Shown one piece after another: positions 51,613-60,539 of a stretch of DNA of 64,000 nucleotides. The translations under genes and the position numbers were made by a program. Source of the stretch: Leeuwenhoekiella aestuarii. GTDB taxonomy: Bacteria > Bacteroidota > Bacteroidia > Flavobacteriales > Flavobacteriaceae. Location: the NCBI RefSeq assembly GCF_004104055.1, contig NZ_QOVJ01000002.1:1-64000 (forward strand). The letters run 5' to 3'. The stretch's first letter is position 1. Each line of letters starts with the position of its first letter. A model generated the notes under the pieces. That model was given only the letters and a program-made list of their open reading frames with translations, had not been told where the DNA came from and did not search any database.

Positions 51613-52344
51613 GTGAAGAAAGCTTTAAGAACTATAATATTTGTAACCACAGACGCAGATGCTGTGGCTGCCTTCAATGCTTATTTTAATCCAAATGAGG
51701 TCCAGATAAGCCATTTTACTTCGGGTATGGGAGCTATTCAGTATGTAAAGCAAATAGGAGAGGCAGATCTGCTTATTCTAGAAGAACATATAAAACCACT
51801 TGGAGCGGTACAAACCATTCATTATTTAAAGGATAATATGAACTATAGTGGTGGGATTTTATTTTTTTCAGATTCTGATAAAAATGAAATCTATACAGAC
51901 AATGAAGCTTTTGAAGTTCTAAAGAAAGGATTTGAAAAATCAGATCTGGACCGGGTACTGGGTTTGCTTTCAAATAAGAAAAAGCCAGTGGAATTGAATT
52001 CAAAACCGTACTCATTATCTTATTTGATTAATCTCTCTGAAGGAGATGATATTTTTATCAAAGAAAGTATCAAGATCTTTAATGAATCAGTAGGTAAGCG
52101 TATTCTAGAAATAGAAGAACTATTTGAGAAAGAGCATTACAAGGAGGTAAGTAATCTCGCTCATAATATAAAACCATCTTTTGAAATGTTAGAGAATAAT
52201 TTAGGAAGTAAAATCTGTGATGAGTTGGCTCATAGTCAGGTTGACTCTTCTAAGTTAGAGCAAATCAAATTATTGAGAGATGAATATATGAATGTACAGG
52301 AGTGCTTAAAGCAAGATTTTCCTGAATTATTTAAAAGGGTCTGA
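51613..52344 (+). CDS. Pseudo-receiver/HPt phosphotransfer protein
   Basis: 243 residues, GTG start. Residues about 5-118 keep the receiver fold, but the phosphoacceptor Asp is replaced by Glu57 (ADLLILEEHIKPLG), so this domain probably cannot take phosphate in the usual way. Residues about 133-235 form an HPt helix bundle; H184 in SNLAHNIKPSFEMLENN is the phosphorylated His. Its stop overlaps the start of the single REC gene by one base (TGATG). It should shuttle phosphate from the hybrid kinase to the REC proteins at 52344 and perhaps 60121. The Glu may give a constant active-like form used as a docking module. Confidence 0.85.
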   Translation: MKKALRTIIFVTTDADAVAAFNAYFNPNEVQISHFTSGMGAIQYVKQIGEADLLILEEHIKPLGAVQTIHYLKDNMNYSGGILFFSDSDKNEIYTDNEAFEVLKKGFEKSDLDRVLGLLSNKKKPVELNSKPYSLSYLINLSEGDDIFIKESIKIFNESVGKRILEIEELFEKEHYKEVSNLAHNIKPSFEMLENNLGSKICDELAHSQVDSSKLEQIKLLRDEYMNVQECLKQDFPELFKRV

Positions 52345-52706
52345 TGCAAAGAATTCTAATTATAGAAGATAATCCTATGGTCGTACGTTCTTTAGAATTT
52401 AAACTAAAGAAAGATGGTTATGATATTGTTGTAGCAGAAGAGGGCAGGCAAGCTATGAAGTTGCTCCATGAAGAGATCTTTGATTTGATCTTAACAGATC
52501 TAATGTTACCCTTTGTTACAGGAACTCAAATTATAGAGCATATAAAAAAAAATTACCCCAAGATCCCGGTCATTGTTCTGTCAACTTCAACACAAGAAGA
52601 CATCATAACCGACGCATTTAAAATGGGGGTAGATGATTTTATAACAAAGCCTTTTAGCCCAAGTGAATTGTCGCTGCGCGTTAAAAGAACCCTATCTAAA
52701 CTATAA
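52344..52706 (+). CDS. Single-domain response regulator
   Basis: 120 residues, only a receiver: acidic pair IIEDN, phosphoacceptor D52 in FDLILTDLMLPFVTG, Thr/Ser and Lys101 in FITKPFSP. No output domain, so it acts through protein contact, or as an intermediate in the relay. Coupled by one-base overlap to the HPt gene. It is a close paralogue of the REC protein encoded at 60121: same length and shared stretches such as MGVxDFIxKPFSP. It may bind the HEAT-repeat protein or the glycosyltransferase encoded next. Confidence 0.92.
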   Translation: MQRILIIEDNPMVVRSLEFKLKKDGYDIVVAEEGRQAMKLLHEEIFDLILTDLMLPFVTGTQIIEHIKKNYPKIPVIVLSTSTQEDIITDAFKMGVDDFITKPFSPSELSLRVKRTLSKL

Positions 52707-52783
52707 TAAAAATTGATTTGCGTATAAGAAAAAATACATTTTAAATTAAACCGACTCCCCAAGTCACTATTGAACTTAATACT

Positions 52784-53878
52784 ATGTTAAACCCTACTCT
52801 AGACTTAGAGGACTGGCCTTTTATTTTAAAGGTTAATCTGCTACTCAGTATATTCTTTTTAATAATTACTCTTCTTTTTGTGGGGCTGGTTCTGTATTTA
52901 CGTATTCAAAAAAACTTCAAAGAAGCCCATAGGAAAAAACTGGAAACTAAGTTTATAGATTTTGCAAATACCTTTCTATTTGATGATTCTATAAACAAAA
53001 GTAAGGAGTTGGCTAATTTCAAATTTGATAATATCAAGTCTTCTTACGATTATAAAATTTTGATCAAGCAAGTATTGATTTTTGATGAAAATTTAAAAGG
53101 AGAGTCCACTGCACTTATAAAAGAGATTTTTTATGGGTTAGGCTTGTATCGTTTTTTATTGAAAGATTTAAAAAGAAAAGAATGGTTTAATAAAGCTAGA
53201 GCACTCTTTGCGTTTTCAAAATTAGGTATTGCTGTGCCAGATCAACTCATAATGCCTTTATTACAATCTAAACGCGTTGAGTTGAAGCAGCATGCTATAT
53301 TGTATTTTTTAAATACCTCTAAGACAGATCCATTAGTGTTTTTAGACAATCTTGAAGGTCGTCTGACGCTTTGGCAACAAGTATTGATTGAGAATAGCCT
53401 CAAAAGCTTTGAAGTAGAAATCCCGGATTTTGCACGTTGGCTCAATCATAAAGAAGATAGTATTGTGGTGTTTTGTATAAAAATGATTTTGAGTTTTAAT
53501 CAGTTTCAGAACATTCCTTTTTTAATAGATTGTTTAGATCATACTTCAGAAAATGTAAGACATCAGGCGATTCAAGTGTTGCAAGCAATGGAAGTTTCTG
53601 AGGCATTACAATTAATGGTTGCCCATTTTCCAGAAGAAACGCCGGCAAACAAGCGCAGTATTTTATATGCTATTAGCAAGATAGGTGCGTATAAAGATTT
53701 ACAAACTTTAGTACCACACATTCATAAAGAAGAAGAAAACCTGCAAATAGATTTTTATAAGATTTCAGGTTTATTTGATGAAAAGATCCCTGTAAAAAAG
53801 CTATTAAATATTGAAACAATCTCAAAAGATTGGGAAGATTTTCAACAGTATTCAATTAATAGAAGTATCGGTGCGTAA
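52784..53878 (+). CDS. Membrane-anchored HEAT-repeat protein
   Basis: 364 residues. One membrane helix at about 15-40 (LLSIFFLIITLLFVGLVLYL), then about 320 residues of helical repeats in the cytosol. HEAT-like units can be seen in LLQSKRVELKQHAILYFLNT, CLDHTSENVRHQAIQVLQAM and the following piece. HEAT arrays are docking scaffolds. Position between the response regulator and the glycosyltransferase suggests that it links the signal to the synthase; this is inference. ATG at 52784, 77 bp after the REC stop; GT2 follows after 42 bp. Confidence 0.8.
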   Translation: MLNPTLDLEDWPFILKVNLLLSIFFLIITLLFVGLVLYLRIQKNFKEAHRKKLETKFIDFANTFLFDDSINKSKELANFKFDNIKSSYDYKILIKQVLIFDENLKGESTALIKEIFYGLGLYRFLLKDLKRKEWFNKARALFAFSKLGIAVPDQLIMPLLQSKRVELKQHAILYFLNTSKTDPLVFLDNLEGRLTLWQQVLIENSLKSFEVEIPDFARWLNHKEDSIVVFCIKMILSFNQFQNIPFLIDCLDHTSENVRHQAIQVLQAMEVSEALQLMVAHFPEETPANKRSILYAISKIGAYKDLQTLVPHIHKEEENLQIDFYKISGLFDEKIPVKKLLNIETISKDWEDFQQYSINRSIGA

Positions 53879-53920
53879 AGACCTTATTTTTAGTTGAAAG
53901 TTGCTTATCTTTTATAAAAA

Positions 53921-55357
53921 TTGAACGACTTGCAGCTATACTCCATTTCAGTTATAGAAGTTTTTAGTATCCTGTTTTTAATCTATGGTCTAATCATAAT
54001 TTCAGGATATATTTTTTCTGCCTTTTTTTCAATTTTTGAAATAAGAGACTATAAGCGGCGTAATAATTTTCAGGATGATGCTGCATTATTACAATCTGCT
54101 AATTTACCTGCGATTTCTGTATTAGCACCGGCTTACAATGAAGAAGCTAATGTGGTTGAAAATATTCGTTCGCTGCTTACGTTGAATTATCCTTCGTTTG
54201 AGATTGTGATTATTAATGACGGAAGTAAAGACAATTCCCTTCAAAAGCTCATCGAAACCTTTGAGCTTGAAGAACAAGAGTTGATTCATTACCATCACAT
54301 CCAAACAAAAAAAATACGAGGAATCTATAAATCCCGAATAAAGGCTTATAAAAACTTAAGAGTAATAGATAAAGAAAACGGAGGTAAAGCAGATGCTCTA
54401 AATACTGGGATCAACTGCTGTATCTATGATTTAATCTGTTGTATAGATGTAGATTGTATTTTAGAGCGTAACTCACTTTTAAAGCTCATAAGACCTTTTT
54501 TAAACAATACAAAAAGAGTAATTGCCAGTGGCGGAATCATTAGAGTTGCTAATAATTGTATCATTGAAGACGGCAGGATTATCGAAGTTCGTTTACCACG
54601 TACTTTTCTGGGAAAGGCACAGATATTAGAATACTTTAGAGCGTTCTTAATGGGCAGAATGGCGTGGTCAAGAGTAGACGGTTTGTTGTTGATATCCGGA
54701 GCTTTTGGAATGTTTGATAAGCAAACGGTTATTGAAGCTGGTGGTTATAATCACAATACGGTGGGTGAAGATATGGAGCTACTCGTGCGTATGCGTAGAG
54801 TTATGCGAGAGCAAAACATTCCATACACGGTAGGTTTTGTGCCTGATCCTTTGTGTTGGACCGAAGTTCCGGAAAGTATACAAATTCTGCGACGGCAGCG
54901 CAATCGCTGGGCGAGAGGTACCGTAGAAACTTTAATGCTGCATAAAAAAATGTTGTTCAATCCCAGCTATGGTGTTCTGGGGTTGCTGAGCACTCCTTAT
55001 TGGATGTTTTTTGAGTGGTTTGCACCCATTATAGAATTTATAGGAATCTTATTTTTTATAATTTTAGTCCTCTTAGGAAAGGTGAATTTTCAGGTTTTTG
55101 GAATTTTCTTTTTAGTGATCTATACGTTTTCAATTCTATTTTCGATAACGGCTATATTCTTTGAAGAGTACTCCTTTCAGCAATACAAGAAGCCTAAGTT
55201 TATGTTTATGCTCATACTCACCGCATTACTAGAACCCATTTTATACCATCCCATTGTCATGTGGGCTGCTGTTAAAGGAAATATAGATCTAATACAAGGA
55301 AAAAAATCCTGGGGAGAAATGTCCAGAGCAGGATTAGGAAATACCGGTAAAACTTGA
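53921..55357 (+). CDS. Processive GT2 glycosyltransferase (poly-GlcNAc synthase-like)
   Basis: 478 residues, TTG start. One N-terminal helix (about 10-38), GT-A domain, and two to three C-terminal helices (about 345-460). Motifs in order: SVLAPAYNEEANVVENIRSL, VIINDGSKD (D100), GGKADALNTGI, D176-V-D178 metal site, catalytic E283-D284 in VGEDMELLVRMRRVM, and Q326-R-N-R329-W330 (QxxRW). This set belongs to synthases such as PgaC, cellulose and hyaluronan synthases, which polymerise and export a sugar chain. The next two genes could make the periplasmic and outer-membrane part; the REC/HEAT pair could regulate it. Sugar unknown. Confidence 0.9.
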   Translation: MNDLQLYSISVIEVFSILFLIYGLIIISGYIFSAFFSIFEIRDYKRRNNFQDDAALLQSANLPAISVLAPAYNEEANVVENIRSLLTLNYPSFEIVIINDGSKDNSLQKLIETFELEEQELIHYHHIQTKKIRGIYKSRIKAYKNLRVIDKENGGKADALNTGINCCIYDLICCIDVDCILERNSLLKLIRPFLNNTKRVIASGGIIRVANNCIIEDGRIIEVRLPRTFLGKAQILEYFRAFLMGRMAWSRVDGLLLISGAFGMFDKQTVIEAGGYNHNTVGEDMELLVRMRRVMREQNIPYTVGFVPDPLCWTEVPESIQILRRQRNRWARGTVETLMLHKKMLFNPSYGVLGLLSTPYWMFFEWFAPIIEFIGILFFIILVLLGKVNFQVFGIFFLVIYTFSILFSITAIFFEEYSFQQYKKPKFMFMLILTALLEPILYHPIVMWAAVKGNIDLIQGKKSWGEMSRAGLGNTGKT

Positions 55358-55368
55358 AAACCTATACT

Positions 55369-56628
55369 ATGCCCCATTTATACAAATCATTTAAGGTCTT
55401 TATGCTAGCCGTGTTATTCGTGACATGTGGCTCATTTGCACAAGAACAGGAATACACTACAGACGAACTCTACACTCAAGCTCGTAATGCAGCTTTTGAT
55501 GAAGATGATTATCCTAAAGCGGTAAAACTTTTAAAAGCGGCATTGGCAAAAAGTCCGGACTATTTAGAAATGCGTGTTTTTTTAGGTCGAATTTATACGT
55601 ATTCTGATAGCTTGCCTAAAGCGCGAATGGCTTTTGAAGAAGTTTTGGCAAAAGAGAAAGGTCATGAAGATGCCAGTTTTGCTTACGGAAACCTTGAGTT
55701 TTGGAATGATAACTCTGAAGCTGCTTTAAAACTCGTAAATACCGGTTTAGAAGTACATCCTGAATCAGAAAACCTTGGAATTTTAAAGGCTAAGGTTTTA
55801 AAGGATTTGGAGCGATATGAAGAAGCAACTGCAACGCTTCAGAAACTTTTAGAACAAAACCCAAAACTCACTCAGGCGCGTAGTATGCTAAGCGGAATAA
55901 ACAGTTCGTCTGCTAAAAATGAACTGGGTGTTAACTACGAGTTTGTATATTTTGACGAGCGTTTTGACGATCCATGGCATTTAGCGGCATTAGATTATAC
56001 ACGGCAAACCAAGTTGGGCTCTATGGCTGCACGAGTCAATTTTGCAAACCGTTTTAAAACCGATGCGCTTCAGTTTGAAGTAGATGCTTATCCACGTATT
56101 TCAGACTTGTTTTATACCTATGTGAATCTGGGAATCTCAAGCGATAGCGGAATCTTTCCTCAGTATAGAGCAGGGTTTTCATTATTTGCAAACTTACCCG
56201 CTTCCTTTGAGGCAGACGCTGGTTTTAGATATTTGGCTTTTAATGAGGATACCTTTATTTATACCTTAGGTTTGGGTAAATACTATAAGAATTACTGGTT
56301 TAATTTCAGGACTTACTTAACTCCTTCAGATAGTGCATTGTCTCAGTCTTATGCGTTAACAGTGCGTTACTACTTTGGCGGGGCAGATGACTTTATAGGA
56401 GCAAAAATAGGAACCGGGATTTCCCCAGATGATAACGCAAACAGCGTGCTTTTTGACGGAGCAAACATTACCCGTTTGCGTTCTAACAATGTAGCATTAT
56501 ACTATAGAAAACTATTGGGATCCACTCACGTTTTAACGGCACAGACAGCGCTTGAAGATCAGGAATATGCCGCAGATACAAGAGGGCTTCAATTTTCTAT
56601 AAGTGTTGGTTTTATTAAACGATTCTAA
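55369..56628 (+). CDS. TPR protein with YaiO-family outer-membrane beta barrel
   Basis: About 419 residues from ATG at 55369; a TTG at 55354 in the same frame overlaps the GT2 stop by 4 bp and is also possible. Signal peptide (FMLAVLFVTCGSFAQ). Residues about 25-180 hold TPR units (YPKAVKLLKAALAKSPDYLE, YEEATATLQKLLEQNPKLTQ). From about 190 the YaiO barrel begins (LGVNYEFVYFDERFDDPWHL) and ends with SISVGFIKRF. A periplasmic TPR and an outer-membrane barrel parallel the PgaA layout for polysaccharide export, so this is the probable exit channel. Confidence 0.85.
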   Translation: MPHLYKSFKVFMLAVLFVTCGSFAQEQEYTTDELYTQARNAAFDEDDYPKAVKLLKAALAKSPDYLEMRVFLGRIYTYSDSLPKARMAFEEVLAKEKGHEDASFAYGNLEFWNDNSEAALKLVNTGLEVHPESENLGILKAKVLKDLERYEEATATLQKLLEQNPKLTQARSMLSGINSSSAKNELGVNYEFVYFDERFDDPWHLAALDYTRQTKLGSMAARVNFANRFKTDALQFEVDAYPRISDLFYTYVNLGISSDSGIFPQYRAGFSLFANLPASFEADAGFRYLAFNEDTFIYTLGLGKYYKNYWFNFRTYLTPSDSALSQSYALTVRYYFGGADDFIGAKIGTGISPDDNANSVLFDGANITRLRSNNVALYYRKLLGSTHVLTAQTALEDQEYAADTRGLQFSISVGFIKRF

Positions 56629-56630
56629 TT

Positions 56631-57788
56631 ATGGTAAAAAAGATAATTAGCATTGCAATCATACTTCTTGTATTAACTCCGTTGTTATCGTTTTTAGCCT
56701 GGTATTTTACTCCAAAAAAATACCTAACAGCTGCTATTATAGATAAAACGGTGATGAAAGCAGATGGCCAGGAGCACGTCTCTTTTCATTGGGTTTTGAA
56801 CCACAACCGTTATCTTAAGAACAGTACTTCTGGTTATGAGGTTAATACGGATTATTTTGGTTTTTTCCCAAAAGAGGATACCATTTATGCTATTAAAGGT
56901 CTGGAGCGTTTTTCTATAGAAAGCTTAAGCCTGCTGAGTGATGATGCAGATCTGTTGTATATCACAGATACCTACGGTATTTATAAGCAGGAATGGTATG
57001 CGAAATATACCGAAGCAAAGAAAGGGAAATTGTACGGAGGTCTGAGTACTGAAGATATGGATTTCATCAAGCAGATGAAAAGTAAGAAGAAGCCTGTTAT
57101 AGCAGAATTTAATTGTTTGGCCAGCCCCACGCCAAAGATACTAAGAGCTGAGTTTGAATCTCTTTATAAAGTAAAATTTACGGGATGGACCGGGAGGTAT
57201 TTTGATTCTCTTGATGAAATTACAAATCTGGAATTACCAGGCTGGATTATGAAAAATTACAAAAAGAATCATAATGGTGAATGGCCTTTCACAAAAGATG
57301 GGGTTGTATTAGTTAATGATGATTCTGGGACTGTTGTGATCCTGGAGCATGGGACGCATCTCGATAATCCTTTGCCTTTTATTTATGCAACTGCAGAAGG
57401 GCAGGAGCATTATAACCTTCCGGAAAAAGAGAAGTATCCCTTTTGGTTTGAAGTTATGGAAACAGATGCTGCAGTGAATAAAACCTACGCCAGTTATCAA
57501 TTAGCTACAACTGAACAAGGCAATCAGGAATTAGCAAAATATGGAATCCCTAAAAGCTTTCCGGCAGTGATGAGTCATACGGGTACAGATTATGACTTTT
57601 ATTATTTGGCGGGAGATTTTAGCGATAATCCTATCGGTTTTGATGCTTCGTATTTTAAAGGAATAGGTCTGCTCAAAAGCTTTTTCTACAACGCCAAAGA
57701 ACCTTCAGATCGTGGCGGCTTTTTCTTCAATTTTTATAAGCCATTGCTTACTCAGATTCTGGAAGAAGCCAATGATAAGATCAACTAA
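56631..57788 (+). CDS. Unknown membrane-anchored protein of the polysaccharide cluster
   Basis: 385 residues, starting 2 bp after the YaiO gene, thus surely co-transcribed. One N-terminal helix (about 5-24), the rest periplasmic by the positive-inside rule. Motifs that stand out: DADLLYITDTYGIYKQEW, a turn GGLSTEDMDFIKQMKSKKKP, VIAEFNCLASPTPKILRAEF, WTGRYF and VVILEHGTHLDNPLP, then SHTGTDYDFYYLAGDFSDNP. The strand-helix alternation in the first half recalls class I glutamine-amidotransferase-like folds, but no nucleophile can be fixed. I do not recognise a family. A job in modifying or guiding the polymer in the periplasm is a guess from position. Confidence 0.65.
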   Translation: MVKKIISIAIILLVLTPLLSFLAWYFTPKKYLTAAIIDKTVMKADGQEHVSFHWVLNHNRYLKNSTSGYEVNTDYFGFFPKEDTIYAIKGLERFSIESLSLLSDDADLLYITDTYGIYKQEWYAKYTEAKKGKLYGGLSTEDMDFIKQMKSKKKPVIAEFNCLASPTPKILRAEFESLYKVKFTGWTGRYFDSLDEITNLELPGWIMKNYKKNHNGEWPFTKDGVVLVNDDSGTVVILEHGTHLDNPLPFIYATAEGQEHYNLPEKEKYPFWFEVMETDAAVNKTYASYQLATTEQGNQELAKYGIPKSFPAVMSHTGTDYDFYYLAGDFSDNPIGFDASYFKGIGLLKSFFYNAKEPSDRGGFFFNFYKPLLTQILEEANDKIN

Positions 57789-57880
57789 CACCTTGATCTA
57801 CCCAATAATCGAGATTTAAATGTTCTGAGACCTTATCTTCTTAAGATCATTTTGAAGTTTAATGCTTGCCCTGAAACAGA

Positions 57881-59929
57881 TTATTTAGCATATTTAGTAA
57901 CCAAACTATCTGGTATTAGAGGTTTTCCTTCAGCAATTTGCTGATTACGTCTTTTAAATTCAGCAAAAGCAGTAAGTAACTCTTCCTTTTTAGTATCGTC
58001 TGTAATGGGCTCTTCGTATAAATTAGGGTAGAGTTGATAGAGTTGATTTCCATTTAAATGATACGTTTCTGATACAAAATCTATCAAATCTGTTTTGGTT
58101 TGCATCAGCGGAATTTGATGTGTATTTCTAAAGCTAGCGACCGTATCCAGCCCTTTACTTAAAAAGCTCGTTTGTTGAGGTAAAGGTATTCCGTAAGAGT
58201 TGTTCAGATACCGCAAAACGCTAGGGGCAACATCAAAGTGAGAAGAAATTGCATTTATGGTCTTAGCTTTTTTAAGCATAGGAGAGTAAACGATAAGCGG
58301 CACGTGATACCGATCTATTTTTGTACTCAATGGTATTTCCGGAATACGGTGATCTCCTGTTATGAAAAAGATGGTGTTATCAAAGTCTTTACGCTTACTG
58401 TAATTTTTAAATAAGTTTTTAAGGGATTCATCGGCATACAGGACTGTCGCAAATTCTTCTTTGAAGTTTTGTCTTTGAGCGGTTTCTTGTTGCGTGAGAT
58501 TTAAGACTTTCAAGCGATCTTCAAATAAGCTGTTGTATCTGTTTTGATCTTTTAGTTTAAACGGACTGTGTGTGGTGACGGTCAATAAAATATCTAATCG
58601 AGGCGCTGCAAGCGTATCATCTATACTTTTATTGAGATAATAATCATACAAATCAGCATCTCCATAACCCCAGGAGAAACCTCCTGATTCCGGAAGCTTA
58701 CTGTAGCTGCCGGAGAAGCTTTTTTCGTCAAAAATAGTTGTGGTTTTATTCAACTTGAGATATCCACTCATATTGTCAAAAGTGGCATCACCACCGTAAT
58801 AAAATGCGCTGGTATAGCCGTTTCTTTGCAGCATATTCAGCATAGATAGTTGCTCTGGCATATTTTCCTGAAGAGCTAAAAACCCATTTTGAGCAAAAGG
58901 CTCAGAACCAAGCAAAGAAGGTAAAACAGCAAACGTACGACCACCATTACTCAAAAAGTTTTTAAAATACAGGCTTTGTTTAGAAAGGCTGTCTAAGAAA
59001 GGGGTAAAATTACCCAGATAAGCTTCTTCATTGGTAAATGCCCGCCCGAGACCTTCAACAACTATAAAAACCAGATTTGGTTTTTTTCCTCGATTTTCAA
59101 AAAAAGGACTCAAGACGTCGCTGTTTTCAGCATCATGTAAAAAGGGATAATCAGGGTATTTATAATTAAATTTACCTTGCTGGGCGACACGACGTTCTAA
59201 TTGACTTAAATAGTTGTCCGCGTAGATGTCTGGTTTGTAGGTAGTTTGCGTTACGTAATCAATCGCAGCATTATAAAAATGCTGTGATTTGTTTGTGATG
59301 AGGTTATTGGCAAAGTCCTGTTCATATTTTGGCTTGAGATCAGGTAGGCCTCCTAGTAAAAACACAGGGAGTCCAATCAACATTAAAACCGACGAAAAAG
59401 CAAAATTCAGTTTCAGCCTCGGTTTTAAAAATATTAGGCCTAGAATGATAAAAGCAATAAAAACGAGGAATAAGACTACCGTTCCAAAGGCTAAAACTCC
59501 AGAGGCTCCTATAGTTTGTTTGATGTCATTTATAGAATACCCAAAAAGGTCAGAACCTAAAAGTACCAACGAGGTTTTATAATAATAGATAAATTGGAGA
59601 TTAACTAAAAAGAAGAGGACAAAAAGCACATTGAATATGACTTTTGCAGCTTTTATACTGATCACGCTAAAAAAGAGAAATAGCAAAGCAGTGGGAATCA
59701 ATAGGTATAACCAGAAGAGTAGATCTGTAAAAAAACCTTTAGATAATAATTCAATGAAACTGAAGGGTAAACTTTGACTGGTTTGAAATAGGATAAGTTC
59801 TAGTATCCTACAAAATAAAATCCCAATAAGTAAGAGTAGGGCATAACCAGAAAACTCGACTAAGCCTTGTTTTAGTTTGTAAATTAAGTTAGGATTTATT
59901 GTATGCATCGTGTTGTTATCTGGGGTCAT
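57881..59929 (-). CDS. LTA synthase/sulfatase-fold phosphotransferase-like membrane enzyme
   Basis: 682 residues. Five N-terminal membrane helices (about 20-195), then an alkaline-phosphatase-fold domain: VFIVVEGLGRAF with metal-binding E292, nucleophile region GGRTFAVLPSLL with T332 as probable catalytic Thr, TVTTHSPFKL, and FITGDHRIPE with Asp-His metal ligands. Enzymes of this group move phosphoglycerol or phosphoethanolamine to glycans or lipids in the periplasm. Gram-negative homologues include OpgB and EptA-like proteins. It converges with the unknown cluster protein, 92 bp away, and may decorate the polymer or lipid A. Start at 59929; a second Met at residue 8 (59908) is possible. Confidence 0.85.
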   Translation of the reverse strand: MTPDNNTMHTINPNLIYKLKQGLVEFSGYALLLLIGILFCRILELILFQTSQSLPFSFIELLSKGFFTDLLFWLYLLIPTALLFLFFSVISIKAAKVIFNVLFVLFFLVNLQFIYYYKTSLVLLGSDLFGYSINDIKQTIGASGVLAFGTVVLFLVFIAFIILGLIFLKPRLKLNFAFSSVLMLIGLPVFLLGGLPDLKPKYEQDFANNLITNKSQHFYNAAIDYVTQTTYKPDIYADNYLSQLERRVAQQGKFNYKYPDYPFLHDAENSDVLSPFFENRGKKPNLVFIVVEGLGRAFTNEEAYLGNFTPFLDSLSKQSLYFKNFLSNGGRTFAVLPSLLGSEPFAQNGFLALQENMPEQLSMLNMLQRNGYTSAFYYGGDATFDNMSGYLKLNKTTTIFDEKSFSGSYSKLPESGGFSWGYGDADLYDYYLNKSIDDTLAAPRLDILLTVTTHSPFKLKDQNRYNSLFEDRLKVLNLTQQETAQRQNFKEEFATVLYADESLKNLFKNYSKRKDFDNTIFFITGDHRIPEIPLSTKIDRYHVPLIVYSPMLKKAKTINAISSHFDVAPSVLRYLNNSYGIPLPQQTSFLSKGLDTVASFRNTHQIPLMQTKTDLIDFVSETYHLNGNQLYQLYPNLYEEPITDDTKKEELLTAFAEFKRRNQQIAEGKPLIPDSLVTKYAK

Positions 59930-60120
59930 AACGCTAAGGTTTTCTATCTTAAAGTAGATTCAGAAATAAGGTACTCAATTTATGAAGTAAAAAGCTTTTA
60001 TGGTAATAGAATTAACCTTAAGATAGGTATTTGTTCTAAATAATTGTTTTACTTTGTAATACGTGAGAACTTATCCTGCCCTAACGATTTATTTTTCACA
60101 TTCTCAATTGTATTTAGTAT

Positions 60121-60486
60121 ATGGAAAAACGTATTCTTGTCATAGAAGATAACAGGCAGGTTGCTGAAGCATTAGAATATAGCCTTAGTAAAGAAGGATA
60201 CACAGTTGTAGCTTGCTTTGATGGCACTGCAGCGATGAATAAATTACAAACAGATCATTTTGATTTGGTTTTAATCGATTTGATTTTGCCTTACGTTTCT
60301 GGGATTAATATTATTAAATGGATCAAAACAGAGCACCCCACTTTGCCGGTAATTGTGATTTCTTCTATCGAAGAAGAAAATATTATTACACACACTTTTC
60401 TAATGGGGGTTTCAGACTTTATATCTAAACCATTTAGTCCGTTACGCCTAACAACCAGCGTTAAAAACGGACTTCTATCTGCCTAA
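60121..60486 (+). CDS. Second single-domain response regulator, paralogue
   Basis: 121 residues, receiver only. Acidic pair in VIEDN, phosphoacceptor D53 in FDLVLIDLILPYVSG, Lys in FISKPFSP. Residue-by-residue it is the closest relative in the window of the protein encoded at 52344: both read IEDN, AM, KLL/NKL, DL-LP-V-G, IIK/IIE, PVIV-S, MGVxDFIxKPFSP. So it is likely another acceptor of the same HPt protein, acting at the far end of the cluster. It is followed after 53 bp by the HYC_CC_PP gene, which has its own likely promoter. Confidence 0.9.
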   Translation: MEKRILVIEDNRQVAEALEYSLSKEGYTVVACFDGTAAMNKLQTDHFDLVLIDLILPYVSGINIIKWIKTEHPTLPVIVISSIEEENIITHTFLMGVSDFISKPFSPLRLTTSVKNGLLSA

Positions 60487-60524
60487 CTGAATTTTAACAG
60501 TATTATTAAAAACCACATTTTACG

Positions 60525-60532
60525 TATCTTTG
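60525..60532 (+). promoter_or_regulatory. -7 element before the HYC_CC_PP gene
   Basis: TATCTTTG matches TAnnTTTG and lies 7 bp before the ATG at 60540, which implies a nearly leaderless mRNA if used. No good -33 TTG is seen; tentative. Confidence 0.4.
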
Positions 60533-60539
60533 CAGTAAT

